Source of the DNA: Pseudoclavibacter sp. RFBB5
GTDB taxonomy: Bacteria; Actinomycetota; Actinomycetes; Actinomycetales; Microbacteriaceae
Direction of reading: 5' to 3'
Length of the DNA: 64,000 bases
Assembly: GCF_002931555.1 (NCBI RefSeq)
Contig: NZ_PSTZ01000004.1
Location: 29,185-93,184, forward strand
Shown in pieces: positions 43,318-51,787 of this stretch. Each line of letters starts with the position of its first letter. Position 1 is the first letter of the stretch. Under the pieces are notes generated by a model. It saw only the letters and a list, made by a program, of their open reading frames with translations. It searched no databases and was not told where the DNA came from. The position numbers and the translations under genes are program-made.

Positions 43318-45498
43318 TCAGACGGCGCTGCTGGCGCTCCAGGCCTGATATGCGCCGACATCTAGCTGAAAGACGACAGTTCCCGACTTCTCGAAGACCG
43401 GTTTCCAGTACCCGGCTCGGCTGAATGCATCTCGCAGTTCTGCGAACTGCGATTCCGTCTGCAGTGCGTAGGCTTCGCCGAAGCCGCTCTGCGCTGGAGA
43501 CCAGAGCGCGTAGACCGGCACGTCGGCCTCGAAGGGGCCGACGTAGCCATCGAGCGATCGTGTGAGCTCGGCCACCTGAGCGTCCATCGATTCGCCAGGA
43601 GCAATCTGCTGCACTGGGAGCCCCAGCTCGAGACGCTCGATGAAGTCGACGTTCTCGTCGTTCGTTCGCGGTGATGTGGGGAGGTCCCCGTCGCCGAGCA
43701 GCAAGGTGATCGGCCCGTCAACGCCTCCGTTCGAGTCGCGGGTCACGAGATTGATGGCCTCGATGTCACTCGGATGCACGTAGTGAATGCGGTCCAGTGC
43801 CGAGTACGAGGGCAGCCAGCACATCGACAGCGCCAGGGTGAAGGCGACCAGCGTCGAACGCCTCGGCCACCCGGAGCTGACGCTGAACGCGGCGACACCC
43901 AGCCCCGCCAGCCATGGGATGCCGAAGAGGGCCGCTCGGAAGATGCCCTCCTGTCCGTACGGCGTCAGGACGAGGATGATGAGCCCCGTGGCAGTGGTCG
44001 CCGTCGCAGCCAGTCCGAGCGAGAGCGGTGGGCGGTCCTCGCGTTGCCGGCCGCGCCTCAGGACCGCGTCGAGCATCCGCTCGAGAATGACCCAGCCAGC
44101 CGCCGCGACCAGCAGCAGGATGCCGCCGACCAAGCCGTAGACCGACCACGAGACTTCGGGGATGCGCACGAGCGGAATCGACTCGACGGTGCGGGGCGGC
44201 AGGAAGTTGCCGGCGCGGCCGAACTCGCTGAAGTTCAGGAACGCGCTGACCGCACCCGAGTGCAGCAGGGTCCAGGCGATCGCTGGAACCAGCACCAGCG
44301 CGGGCAACCACCACGGTTTCACGACCCGGAACGCCACGAGCACGGCGACCATGAGGCCCACGATGTACGGGCTCAGCTGATGCGTCATGGCGAGCGCACA
44401 CGAGACGGGCAGGATCATCGCGACCTTCGCGCGTGCTGACGCCGATGACATGACGGCAGCGACGATCGCGAACGCGAAGCAGTAGCCGAGTGACTGCGGC
44501 GAGAAGTAGTCGGCGCCGATGGTGTCGACGAGCACGCAGAACCCGACGGCGATCCAGGCTGCGCGTGGGTCCCGCACGATGCGCCCGAGGAACTCGCGCA
44601 GGACGACGACGCGGATGAGGCCGATGATGAGCGGCCAGAACCGGGCGAAGGCGACGACGTCCTCCAGGCCACTCGCCTCGGCGACCCAGGCGATCGAGCT
44701 GAAGAAGCCGGGCCACCCGTTGTACACGCTGACGGAGGAGTCCGTCGTGTGCGAGGTGAGGATCTGGTTGACGAGGTCCACATGCTTCACGGTCGACGGT
44801 GAGCGCGGGCCCTCGTAGAGGAGCGCGGTGGTCAGCATGACGACGACCAGCAGCGAGATCGCCGAGACCGCGGAGCTGAGCTCGGTGGCCCGGCGGGAGC
44901 AGACGAGGCTCAGGAGCACGGCGAGGAAACCAACTGCCCACGGGAGCCCGAGCACGCGGAGGAAGCCACCGAACTGCGGTTCCACCGGGCCAGCGGCGAC
45001 AACTGTGCCGATGCAGAGGGCCATGCCGAGGATCGCGGTGACCATCAGCACGATCGGGACGGCGCCGGGCGCGTCGGCGGCAGGCTGACCAGCGGCGCGA
45101 CGAGCGCTCCACGATGTGTGCCTGGCCAGGTCGCGCCGCGCTCGGAACCACGCGACAGCTCCACTCACGGCTGCCGCGACGGCGAGTGCCGCAGCCGCGG
45201 GGGTGGGCACCCAGAGCGTGGTGCTCATCATGAGCATCGACCCGAGCACGAGCACCGTCGGGCCCGTCACGATCGTCAACGTCACGCGGGATTGCGCCGA
45301 GAAGCGGGCACCGTGGGCCCAGAACCCAGCCCCGAGTCCGATGAAGAGGAACGCCAGGCCCGCCCCGACACGCACTTGGTCGAGGCCGAGCAGGAGACCC
45401 GCCAGGTAGACGAGCGCGGTGCCGACGGCGATGCACGCGAGCACTGACCGCATCGGGGCCGAGCGCTTGGCTCGGCGGAGCAGCAGCGCACTCGTCAC
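43318..45498 (-). CDS. Large polytopic membrane protein in the glycan cluster, GT-C-like
   Basis: GTG 45498 overlaps the upstream glycosyltransferase stop by 4 nt (GTGA). The 726-residue protein has about fifteen membrane helices, then a C-terminal soluble domain (~570-726) with repeated acidic/aromatic stretches (VYALWSPAQSGFGEAYAL). Loops include HVDLVNQILTSHTTDSSVSVYNGWPGFFSSIAWVAEASG, with Asp and Trp residues reminiscent of GT-C extracytoplasmic active-site loops. This topology suggests a polyprenyl-phosphate-sugar-dependent transferase or glycan polymerase. I do not recognise a named family; function is inferred from topology and position. Confidence 0.75.
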   Translation of the reverse strand: MTSALLLRRAKRSAPMRSVLACIAVGTALVYLAGLLLGLDQVRVGAGLAFLFIGLGAGFWAHGARFSAQSRVTLTIVTGPTVLVLGSMLMMSTTLWVPTPAAAALAVAAAVSGAVAWFRARRDLARHTSWSARRAAGQPAADAPGAVPIVLMVTAILGMALCIGTVVAAGPVEPQFGGFLRVLGLPWAVGFLAVLLSLVCSRRATELSSAVSAISLLVVVMLTTALLYEGPRSPSTVKHVDLVNQILTSHTTDSSVSVYNGWPGFFSSIAWVAEASGLEDVVAFARFWPLIIGLIRVVVLREFLGRIVRDPRAAWIAVGFCVLVDTIGADYFSPQSLGYCFAFAIVAAVMSSASARAKVAMILPVSCALAMTHQLSPYIVGLMVAVLVAFRVVKPWWLPALVLVPAIAWTLLHSGAVSAFLNFSEFGRAGNFLPPRTVESIPLVRIPEVSWSVYGLVGGILLLVAAAGWVILERMLDAVLRRGRQREDRPPLSLGLAATATTATGLIILVLTPYGQEGIFRAALFGIPWLAGLGVAAFSVSSGWPRRSTLVAFTLALSMCWLPSYSALDRIHYVHPSDIEAINLVTRDSNGGVDGPITLLLGDGDLPTSPRTNDENVDFIERLELGLPVQQIAPGESMDAQVAELTRSLDGYVGPFEADVPVYALWSPAQSGFGEAYALQTESQFAELRDAFSRAGYWKPVFEKSGTVVFQLDVGAYQAWSASSAV

Positions 45499-46742
45499 GA
45501 TCGGCGGAGCCCCGCCTGCCGTGTCCGGCTGGCCCACCTCGCTTTGGCGTAGAGCGCGGGGCCAGCCAGGTACCCGCGCACCTCCTCCCGCCACGCTCCG
45601 GCCGGCGCCTCGACGCGGTCGAGCATCCGCTGCTCGGTGGCGGTGCGGATACTCGCCATTCGCGCGACCCCGGCGAAGAGACGGCTCACGATGTCGAGCG
45701 ACGTCGCCGGGTTCGCCAGGTACTTCGTCAGGAATGCGGTGAGCCCCGTGCCGTAGCCGTGCAGCTGGCTTCGGAGCGCGTCGTCGTCGGCACGATGCTG
45801 GTGCCAGACGAGCGCGGCGGGTTCGTAGGCGATCGCGAAGCCGGCGCGCAGGACGCGCACGAAGATGTCGAGGTCCTCCCCACCCTTCGTCGTCGTGCCT
45901 GCGCCGAGCGCCTCGTCGAACTCGCCGACGCGATCGACGGCCTCGCGTGCGAGCGCGAGGTTGGCGCCGGTGCCGAAGATGCCGGCCGAATACGGGTAGA
46001 GGGGTGACCCGTCGTCGCGCCCCCTGAGGTCGTAGCGCTCGGAGGTCATGCGCCCTGACCACGACGGCGAGCGCGCATCGAAGTAGCCTTCGGCGTTCGT
46101 CTCGATGGCAGCGGTCGCGACCAGACCGGTCACGCAGCCGATGCCCGGCTCGCTCCGGAACGTGCGGGCGATCTCGGTCAGCCAACCGGAGTCGACGAGG
46201 ACGTCGTCGTCGGTGTACGCCAAGATCTCGCCGCGCGCCGCCGCAAGGCCGGCATTGCGCGCCGCAGAGAGCCCCGGTCGCTCCTGGCGAAGGTACCGGA
46301 ACCGGGAATCCAGGGCGCAGATCGCGGTCAAGAGCTCGCGAGTCTCCTCGGTCGAGGGTGCGTTGTCGACGACCAGCACCTCGAAGTCCGGGTAGTCCAG
46401 CGCCTGGATGCGGTCGAGGCAGCTGGTCAGCAGCTCCGTGTGGTCTCGCGTGCAGACGATGACGCTCGCGAACGGCGCATCGACGAGCGGTTCCGGCGCA
46501 TCCGCGTTCACCGTCTCGCCGAAGGAGTCCACTGAGCGAACCCGGATCTCACGGGAAGAGACGGTGTCTGGGGCGGCATCGAAATGCAGGTAGCCGAGCG
46601 GCCTGCCGTGCGCTCGCACAAGCACTCGTGTGCGGTGATGCCGCGAGCTCGCATGCCTCGGGCCCCGCAGCCCCTCGTTGTTGAACAGATCGAATTCACC
46701 GCACCAGATACCTGGCGCGGCGGAACGCGTCGCGTGTGTCAT
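45495..46742 (-). CDS. Family 2 glycosyltransferase with N-terminal extension
   Basis: From ATG 46742 the protein is ~415 residues (GTG 46766 is an alternative). An ~85-residue N-terminal region of unknown fold precedes the GT-A domain: FASVIVCTRDHTELLTSCLDRIQALDYPDFEVLVVDNAPS, GLSAARNAGLAAARGEILAYTDDDVLVDSGW (DDD metal site), GTGANLALAREAVDRVGEFDEALG and TKGGEDLDIFVRVLRAG. The sugar is unknown. It is the first gene of the minus-strand glycan operon and is divergent from the GT4 gene at 46829. Confidence 0.88.
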   Translation of the reverse strand: MTHATRSAAPGIWCGEFDLFNNEGLRGPRHASSRHHRTRVLVRAHGRPLGYLHFDAAPDTVSSREIRVRSVDSFGETVNADAPEPLVDAPFASVIVCTRDHTELLTSCLDRIQALDYPDFEVLVVDNAPSTEETRELLTAICALDSRFRYLRQERPGLSAARNAGLAAARGEILAYTDDDVLVDSGWLTEIARTFRSEPGIGCVTGLVATAAIETNAEGYFDARSPSWSGRMTSERYDLRGRDDGSPLYPYSAGIFGTGANLALAREAVDRVGEFDEALGAGTTTKGGEDLDIFVRVLRAGFAIAYEPAALVWHQHRADDDALRSQLHGYGTGLTAFLTKYLANPATSLDIVSRLFAGVARMASIRTATEQRMLDRVEAPAGAWREEVRGYLAGPALYAKARWASRTRQAGLRRS

Positions 46743-46815
46743 CCCGCCCCGACTCTCGTGAAACACGGCCCCCCGCCGCGAGCCACAGTCTAGTGGGGCG
46801 GTTCACTTCCCGCGC

Positions 46816-46821
46816 TATCAT
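46816..46821 (+). promoter_or_regulatory. -10 hexamer TATCAT of a likely leaderless GT4 mRNA
   Basis: TATCAT-N7-ATG (46829). Confidence 0.55.
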
Positions 46822-46828
46822 CACCCGG

Positions 46829-47983
46829 ATGAGGATGCTCTACGTCGTCGAGTCGACGCCCACGATCGATGCCAGGACCGGTGACGGCAGCAGCCTGATT
46901 CCCTACCACGTTGCCCTCGCGATGCCCGCGCACGTGAGCCTGGAGATCGTCAGCTTCGCGGGTTCGAATGCGGTCGACGAGACATTGCGGGCGAGGGCGG
47001 ATCGCGTTCACGAGCTCCCGCAGCGGGGCCTTCGAGACGCGCAGATGCTCTCACTCGTCGCTCGAGAATCCGTCGGCGCCGCCAGGCGAATGACGGCGAA
47101 CGCACGACGTGTCGTGCGAGAGCTCTCCCGCACCGCTGATGCGACCCTCGTGCACGGGCCGCACCTCCTGTCGCTGCTGGATGCGGTCGTGGGGCCCTGC
47201 GCCTACCAGAGCGTCGACCCGTGGTCGTTCCGGCTGGAGATGGAAGCCGTCGCCGCCTCGGGGCCCCGCGCGCTCTACCGGCGGTCGCTGGCCAGAGCGC
47301 GCCTCGCGCGCGAGCGGGACCTGCCACGACACATCGCGCTGGCAACGGTCGGCCGGGCCGACGCCGAACGCTGGCGAGCCGAGCTCGACCGCGACGTCGA
47401 GGCGGTCCCCAACGGTGTCTCGGGTGGCCCCGGCCCTGGACAACGGCGAGTCGGGCGGCCGGAGCGCCCCACGCTGAGCTTCACGGGCAGCCTCGACTAC
47501 GCCCCGAACATCGAATCGGCGACCAGGCTCGTGCGCGAGATCGCCCCAGTCGTGTGGGCTGAGGAGCCCTCGGCGCGCATCCTCATCGCGGGCCGCAATC
47601 CGGTGGACGAGGTCCTCGCGCTCGCCTCCGACCGAGTCGAGGTGCTGGCCAACGTGCCGTCCATGTCCGAGGTCTACGCGGCGAGCGACATCGCGGTCTT
47701 CGCGGACGTCTCCGGACTGGGGATCCGAAACTCGGTCTCCGAGGCGCTCGCGGCGGGCACTCCGGTGGTCGCGACGCCGATCGCGGCCCGAGAGCAGCCG
47801 AAGCACGAGCTCCTCACGGTGGTGCCGGAGGCGGAGCCCATCGGCAGACGCACCATCGACCTGCTGAGGGCCGTCAGGGCGGTGCCGTGGTCCCAGCAGC
47901 GGGTCGGGGCGAGCGCGCCCATGCGGTCGTGGGAGGACGCGGCGGGGGAGTACCTGGCCCTCCTCGGCACCGCGAGTCGTTGA
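46829..47983 (+). CDS. Family 4-like (GT-B) glycosyltransferase
   Basis: The 384-residue protein has MRMLYVVESTPTIDARTGDGSSL at the N-terminus, then a second Rossmann half starting LSFTGSLDYAPNIESATRLVREIAPVVW, and the donor-site segment VSEALAAGTPVVATPIAAREQP with the retaining-GT glutamate. This is the GT-B arrangement of retaining family 4 enzymes. The donor and acceptor are unknown. The mRNA is probably leaderless. It is the only plus-strand gene in the island and ends 9 nt from the convergent phosphotransferase gene. Confidence 0.85.
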   Translation: MRMLYVVESTPTIDARTGDGSSLIPYHVALAMPAHVSLEIVSFAGSNAVDETLRARADRVHELPQRGLRDAQMLSLVARESVGAARRMTANARRVVRELSRTADATLVHGPHLLSLLDAVVGPCAYQSVDPWSFRLEMEAVAASGPRALYRRSLARARLARERDLPRHIALATVGRADAERWRAELDRDVEAVPNGVSGGPGPGQRRVGRPERPTLSFTGSLDYAPNIESATRLVREIAPVVWAEEPSARILIAGRNPVDEVLALASDRVEVLANVPSMSEVYAASDIAVFADVSGLGIRNSVSEALAAGTPVVATPIAAREQPKHELLTVVPEAEPIGRRTIDLLRAVRAVPWSQQRVGASAPMRSWEDAAGEYLALLGTASR

Positions 47984-47992
47984 TTCCCGAAC

Positions 47993-49522
47993 TCAGTGCA
48001 AGCGCTCGTGGCCGGCGAGCCAGTCGAGCGCATGCTCCCACAGCATCACGTCTCGGTCGGCGGAGATGATCCGGTCGGCAGCGCCTCCCACCTCACCGTG
48101 CGCCTCGAGGCGATCCGCGAGCGTGGCGGCCGTGCGCGCCCAGGCGAGCAGCACGAACGCCTCGTCGAAGTGCAGTCCGTGCCGCTCGAGATGCTGCTTC
48201 AGCAGACGCCTGCCGTGGCCCCCGGGCTCCCACAGCTGATCGAACGCCGACCGCTGCGCATCCCGGGCGAACGCGCTCCGCGCGGACTCCGCGCAGTACT
48301 GCAGGTAGAAGACGAGGTCGTGCCCTGGCAGGCCGTGCTGGCGCGCCCGCTCCCAGTCGAGGACTCGCAGCCCGCCAGCTTCGGAGACGAGCACGTTGGG
48401 GTGACCGAGGTCGCCGTGCTCGAAGACGGCGGGCATGGGGCGCACGCGCACGCCGGCGAGTGCATCGTGGGTGCGCTCGACGAGGCGGGTGAGAGACGCG
48501 CGGCCGCTGAGCGCGGCGAGTCGGCCGAGCGGGGTCTCGACGAGCTCGTCGTACCAGCCGGGGTTCTCGGCTGCCGCTCGCGTGCGCGGCATCGCCTCGA
48601 TGAACCGCATCCCGACCGTCACGGCCAGATCGTGATCGCGTTCGACCGCCCCCGGGTCGAGGGCGGTCCCGTCGAGCGCCTCGCGAAGCAGGTAGCTGGT
48701 CGAGCCGATCGTCGCGAAGCGCTCAACACGCGCAATGGAGCTCGCGAGCTCGGGCGCGGCACTCCGGAGCGCCATCAGCATGTGGCCCTCACGCTGGATG
48801 CCTGAATCGTCCCCAGGCTGACGGGGGATCTTCGCGACCCACGAGCCGGCACCCACGGCGCCCTCGTGCAGCGCTACCACATGCCTCGAGGTGTCGAAGC
48901 GCGGCGTGATGATGACGGGATGCGCGTCGCCGAAGATCGGATGCGGCGCGCGCGACCGGCGCACCACGACGTAGCCCTGACGCGCGAACAGCCAGTGCGC
49001 GTGCATCCTGGCGCCGAGGCGCGCGCCGAGCGACAGCAGGCGCCGCTTCGGCGATCCGTCGTGCCGTGCCAGCGTCGCGTCGAGCGCCGGGGCGTCGTGC
49101 ATCGGCACGAAACGGGCTGTGCGGCTGAGGTCTGGGGCGCTCCAATGGGCGACGGCGAACGCTCCGGGAATGCGTCTGGCCCGTCGCAGCGCGCGACGGA
49201 GCGGAGCCGTCGCGGGGCTCTGGAGCGGAGTCCCGCCGACTTCGATGCACAGGGCGCCCCCGTCCGAGAGCGCGGCGACGCCCCTCGCGATGTCCATCGG
49301 AGACGAGGAGACGCTGAAGACGAGGTCGAAGGCGCCATCGTCGGCGTTCCCCATCCCGCCGACCGCGCGGACATCCGGCTGCAGCAGACGAAGCGCGGCG
49401 AGCGCCTCGGGGGAGAGATCACCGACGTAGCCGAGGTGGGCGGGCTCGAGCACGCCGGTCAGGAACCGCCAGTCGTTGCGGCGCCACGCGTGGAGGAGCG
49501 GCTCATGCGGGTCGACCGTCAC
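47993..49522 (-). CDS. Fusion of a methyltransferase-like domain with an APH-type phosphotransferase
   Basis: GTG 49522 overlaps the upstream kinase-gene stop by 4 nt. The 509-residue protein has an N-terminal ~100 residues with a Rossmann look (LGYVGDLS...VRAVGG...AFDLVFSVSSSP...LSDGGALCIEVGG) like a class I methyltransferase whose SAM loop is degenerate. Residues ~200-500 are an aminoglycoside-phosphotransferase-like kinase: K231 (VAKIP), the Brenner motif HGDLGHPN (369-376) and VLDWERA (Asp389, Glu391). It probably phosphorylates a sugar or lipid-linked glycan intermediate; the target is unknown. The N-domain could be a binding rather than catalytic module. Confidence 0.72.
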   Translation of the reverse strand: MTVDPHEPLLHAWRRNDWRFLTGVLEPAHLGYVGDLSPEALAALRLLQPDVRAVGGMGNADDGAFDLVFSVSSSPMDIARGVAALSDGGALCIEVGGTPLQSPATAPLRRALRRARRIPGAFAVAHWSAPDLSRTARFVPMHDAPALDATLARHDGSPKRRLLSLGARLGARMHAHWLFARQGYVVVRRSRAPHPIFGDAHPVIITPRFDTSRHVVALHEGAVGAGSWVAKIPRQPGDDSGIQREGHMLMALRSAAPELASSIARVERFATIGSTSYLLREALDGTALDPGAVERDHDLAVTVGMRFIEAMPRTRAAAENPGWYDELVETPLGRLAALSGRASLTRLVERTHDALAGVRVRPMPAVFEHGDLGHPNVLVSEAGGLRVLDWERARQHGLPGHDLVFYLQYCAESARSAFARDAQRSAFDQLWEPGGHGRRLLKQHLERHGLHFDEAFVLLAWARTAATLADRLEAHGEVGGAADRIISADRDVMLWEHALDWLAGHERLH

Positions 49523-50058
49523 GTGGTGCGAACCAGCTCTCGCACGTCGGTCGCCACGGCGTGCGGTGAGCGCGTGGCGTCCAGCACCGTCGCACGTTCG
49601 CAGCGCCTCGCGAAGGCGAGGTACCGCTGGCGCTGACGCTCGAGCTGGTCCGGCCCGAACTCACCTGCACGGCTCCAGAGCACACCGCTCGGCGCGTCCA
49701 GGATGAGCACTCGGTCGAGGGTCGGCATGAGGCGCGAGCTCGCGCCCCGGAGCAGTCGGCCGCCGAGCGACGGGTCGTCGGAACCCAGGATGACGTGCTC
49801 GTTCGCAACACGGTCGAGCACAACCGTGCGACCGCGGTACCGGTGCCATCGGGCGGCGGCGGCGCCCCGGATGAGTCGGCCGAGGCGGAGCGCGAGGCCG
49901 CCCCCTGGGACGCGCTCGAGCACGTTCCATCTCGTGCGGGTCCACAGGCCCAGGTGCGCGCTGCGCACGCCAGGCTCGTGCGCGACGAGGCCAGAGATGA
50001 CCGTCGACTTCCCTGATCCGTCTGGTCCGAGCACAGCAATGATCCGCCCTCGCGGCAT
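49519..50058 (-). CDS. P-loop kinase, thymidylate-kinase-like
   Basis: ATG 50058 has GGGGG upstream. The 179-residue protein has a Walker A GPDGSGKST (11-19), an arginine-rich LID region (RLGRLIRGAAAARWHRYRGRTVVLDR, with DR like the TMPK DRY/DRW motif) and VLILDAPSGVLWSRAGEFGPDQLERQRQRY. This is the dTMP-kinase fold, but gene context argues against housekeeping TMP kinase: it lies in the glycan island, is short, and is translationally coupled to the phosphotransferase fusion. A sugar or nucleotide substrate is likely; which one is unknown. Confidence 0.75.
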   Translation of the reverse strand: MPRGRIIAVLGPDGSGKSTVISGLVAHEPGVRSAHLGLWTRTRWNVLERVPGGGLALRLGRLIRGAAAARWHRYRGRTVVLDRVANEHVILGSDDPSLGGRLLRGASSRLMPTLDRVLILDAPSGVLWSRAGEFGPDQLERQRQRYLAFARRCERATVLDATRSPHAVATDVRELVRTT

Positions 50059-50252
50059 GGCGATTCCCCCAAATCGGGCGCCGCTGCGGCGCCTCCCCCG
50101 CAGCCAGACTAGTGGCCGGATCGCTGCACTCGACTTCGTCGACGGGCCGTTTTCGCGTATCTTCGCTAGTCGTTCACGTTCTCGACAGCAACCCTGAGAA
50201 GGTCGTGCATCCATACGGGGAGGCACGTCGCTTCCAGAAGGAGTCACCGCCG

Positions 50253-51755
50253 ATGTCCGACCTGACCTTCCAGCTCATCGCGCTCGCGATCTACTTCGCG
50301 GCCATGGTGGGCATTGGGCTCTACGCCTTCCGACAGACCAAGGACCAGGAGGACTACATGCTGGGCGGGCGGAGTCTGAGCCCTGGGACAGCAGCATTGA
50401 GCGCTGGCGCCTCGGACATGTCCGGATGGCTCATGATGGGTCTCCCCGGTGCCATCTTCGTCTCCGGTCTCTTCGAAGCCTGGATCGGTATCGGCCTGCT
50501 CATCGGCGCCTACCTCAACTGGCGTTTCGTGGCTCCACGCCTGCGCGCCTACACGGAGGTCGCCAGCAACTCGATCACCGTCCCGAGCTTCTTCGAGAAC
50601 CGCCTGCACGACAAGTCGCGCGCGCTTCGCATCGCCAGCGGCATCGTGATCCTGGTCTTCTTCACGTTCTACATCTCCTCTGGCATGGTCGCAGGCGGCG
50701 TGTTCTTCGAGAGCAGCTTCAGCGGCGACTACCTGACGGGCATGCTGCTCGTGGCCGGTGTCACTCTCGCCTACACCCTCTTCGGCGGCTTCCTCGGCGC
50801 GACGTTCACTGACGTCGTCCAGGGCATGATGATGCTGTTGGCTCTCATCGCCATCCCAGTGGTCGCGATCATCTCGCTCGGCGGCTTCGGCGGTGTCAGC
50901 GAGGCCATCGTCGCCTCTGGCGTCGACCACACGGGCCTCATCCCCGAAGAGCTGAGCTGGCCCGTCATCATCGGAATCATCTCGGCCCTCGGCTGGGGTC
51001 TCGGCTACGTCGGGCAGCCGCACATCATCGTGCGCTTCATGGCGCTGCGCGATTCGCATTCAGCGACCGCCGGTCGTCGCATCGGCATCTCGTGGATGTT
51101 CCTCTCGCTCCTCGGCGCAGTCACAGCCGGGCTCGTAGCAGTCGCCTACGTGCAGGAGAACGGCGTCGATGTCGCAGACCCCGAGACGGTCGTCCTCCTC
51201 ATGGCGCAGGTCCTCTTCCACCCGCTGGTCAGCGGGTTCATCCTCGCCGCGGTGCTCGCAGCGATCATGAGCACCATCTCGAGCCAGCTCATCGTCTGCT
51301 CTTCTGCGCTCGTCGAAGACCTCTTCATGGTGGTCGCCAAGAAGAAGCCAAGCGCGAAGACGCTGGTGCTCGCAGGTCGCGGAGCCGTCCTCGGTGTCGC
51401 CCTCGTCGCGGGTCTGCTCGCCATCAACCCGTCCGACTCGATCCTCGCGCTCGTGGGCTTCGCCTGGGCTGGCTTCGGCGCCGCGTTCGGCCCGATCATC
51501 CTGCTCAGCCTCTACTGGAAGAAGCTCACCAACTGGGGTGCGCTGGCGGGCATGGTCGCCGGTGCCGCGACGGTCTTCATCTGGTCAGCGCTCGGCACCG
51601 ACCTGTACGAGATCATCCCGGGCTTCATCCTCAACCTCGTCGTCGCGGTCGTCGTCAGCCTGCTGACGCACAAGCCGGGAAGCGCGACGGATACTGACGT
51701 CGAGCGGGAGTTCGCCGAGACCGGCGCCCTCGCGATCGTCAAGCCGCAGAAGTAG
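50253..51755 (+). CDS. putP: Sodium/proline symporter PutP
   Basis: ATG 50253 follows AGAAGGAG. The 500-residue SSS-family protein has twelve to thirteen helices and PutP landmarks: YMLGGRSLSPGTAALSAGASDMSGWLMMGLPGA (~36-68, sodium-site region of TM2), FGGFLGATFTDVVQGMMMLLALI, LGWGLGYVGQPHIIVRFMA and AIMSTISSQLIVCSSALVEDL. It imports proline with sodium for osmoprotection or catabolism. No proline dehydrogenase gene is adjacent, so an osmotic role is plausible. It is convergent with the amidase gene. Confidence 0.95.
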   Translation: MSDLTFQLIALAIYFAAMVGIGLYAFRQTKDQEDYMLGGRSLSPGTAALSAGASDMSGWLMMGLPGAIFVSGLFEAWIGIGLLIGAYLNWRFVAPRLRAYTEVASNSITVPSFFENRLHDKSRALRIASGIVILVFFTFYISSGMVAGGVFFESSFSGDYLTGMLLVAGVTLAYTLFGGFLGATFTDVVQGMMMLLALIAIPVVAIISLGGFGGVSEAIVASGVDHTGLIPEELSWPVIIGIISALGWGLGYVGQPHIIVRFMALRDSHSATAGRRIGISWMFLSLLGAVTAGLVAVAYVQENGVDVADPETVVLLMAQVLFHPLVSGFILAAVLAAIMSTISSQLIVCSSALVEDLFMVVAKKKPSAKTLVLAGRGAVLGVALVAGLLAINPSDSILALVGFAWAGFGAAFGPIILLSLYWKKLTNWGALAGMVAGAATVFIWSALGTDLYEIIPGFILNLVVAVVVSLLTHKPGSATDTDVEREFAETGALAIVKPQK

Positions 51756-51787
51756 AGGTTCCGGGGCCCGGCGCGGTCGGTGCGATC

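Noticed and set aside
49519..50058. Housekeeping thymidylate kinase (tmk)
   Set aside because: The fold fits, but the gene is short, lies in a glycan island and overlaps a phosphotransferase gene; the specific function cannot be assigned.
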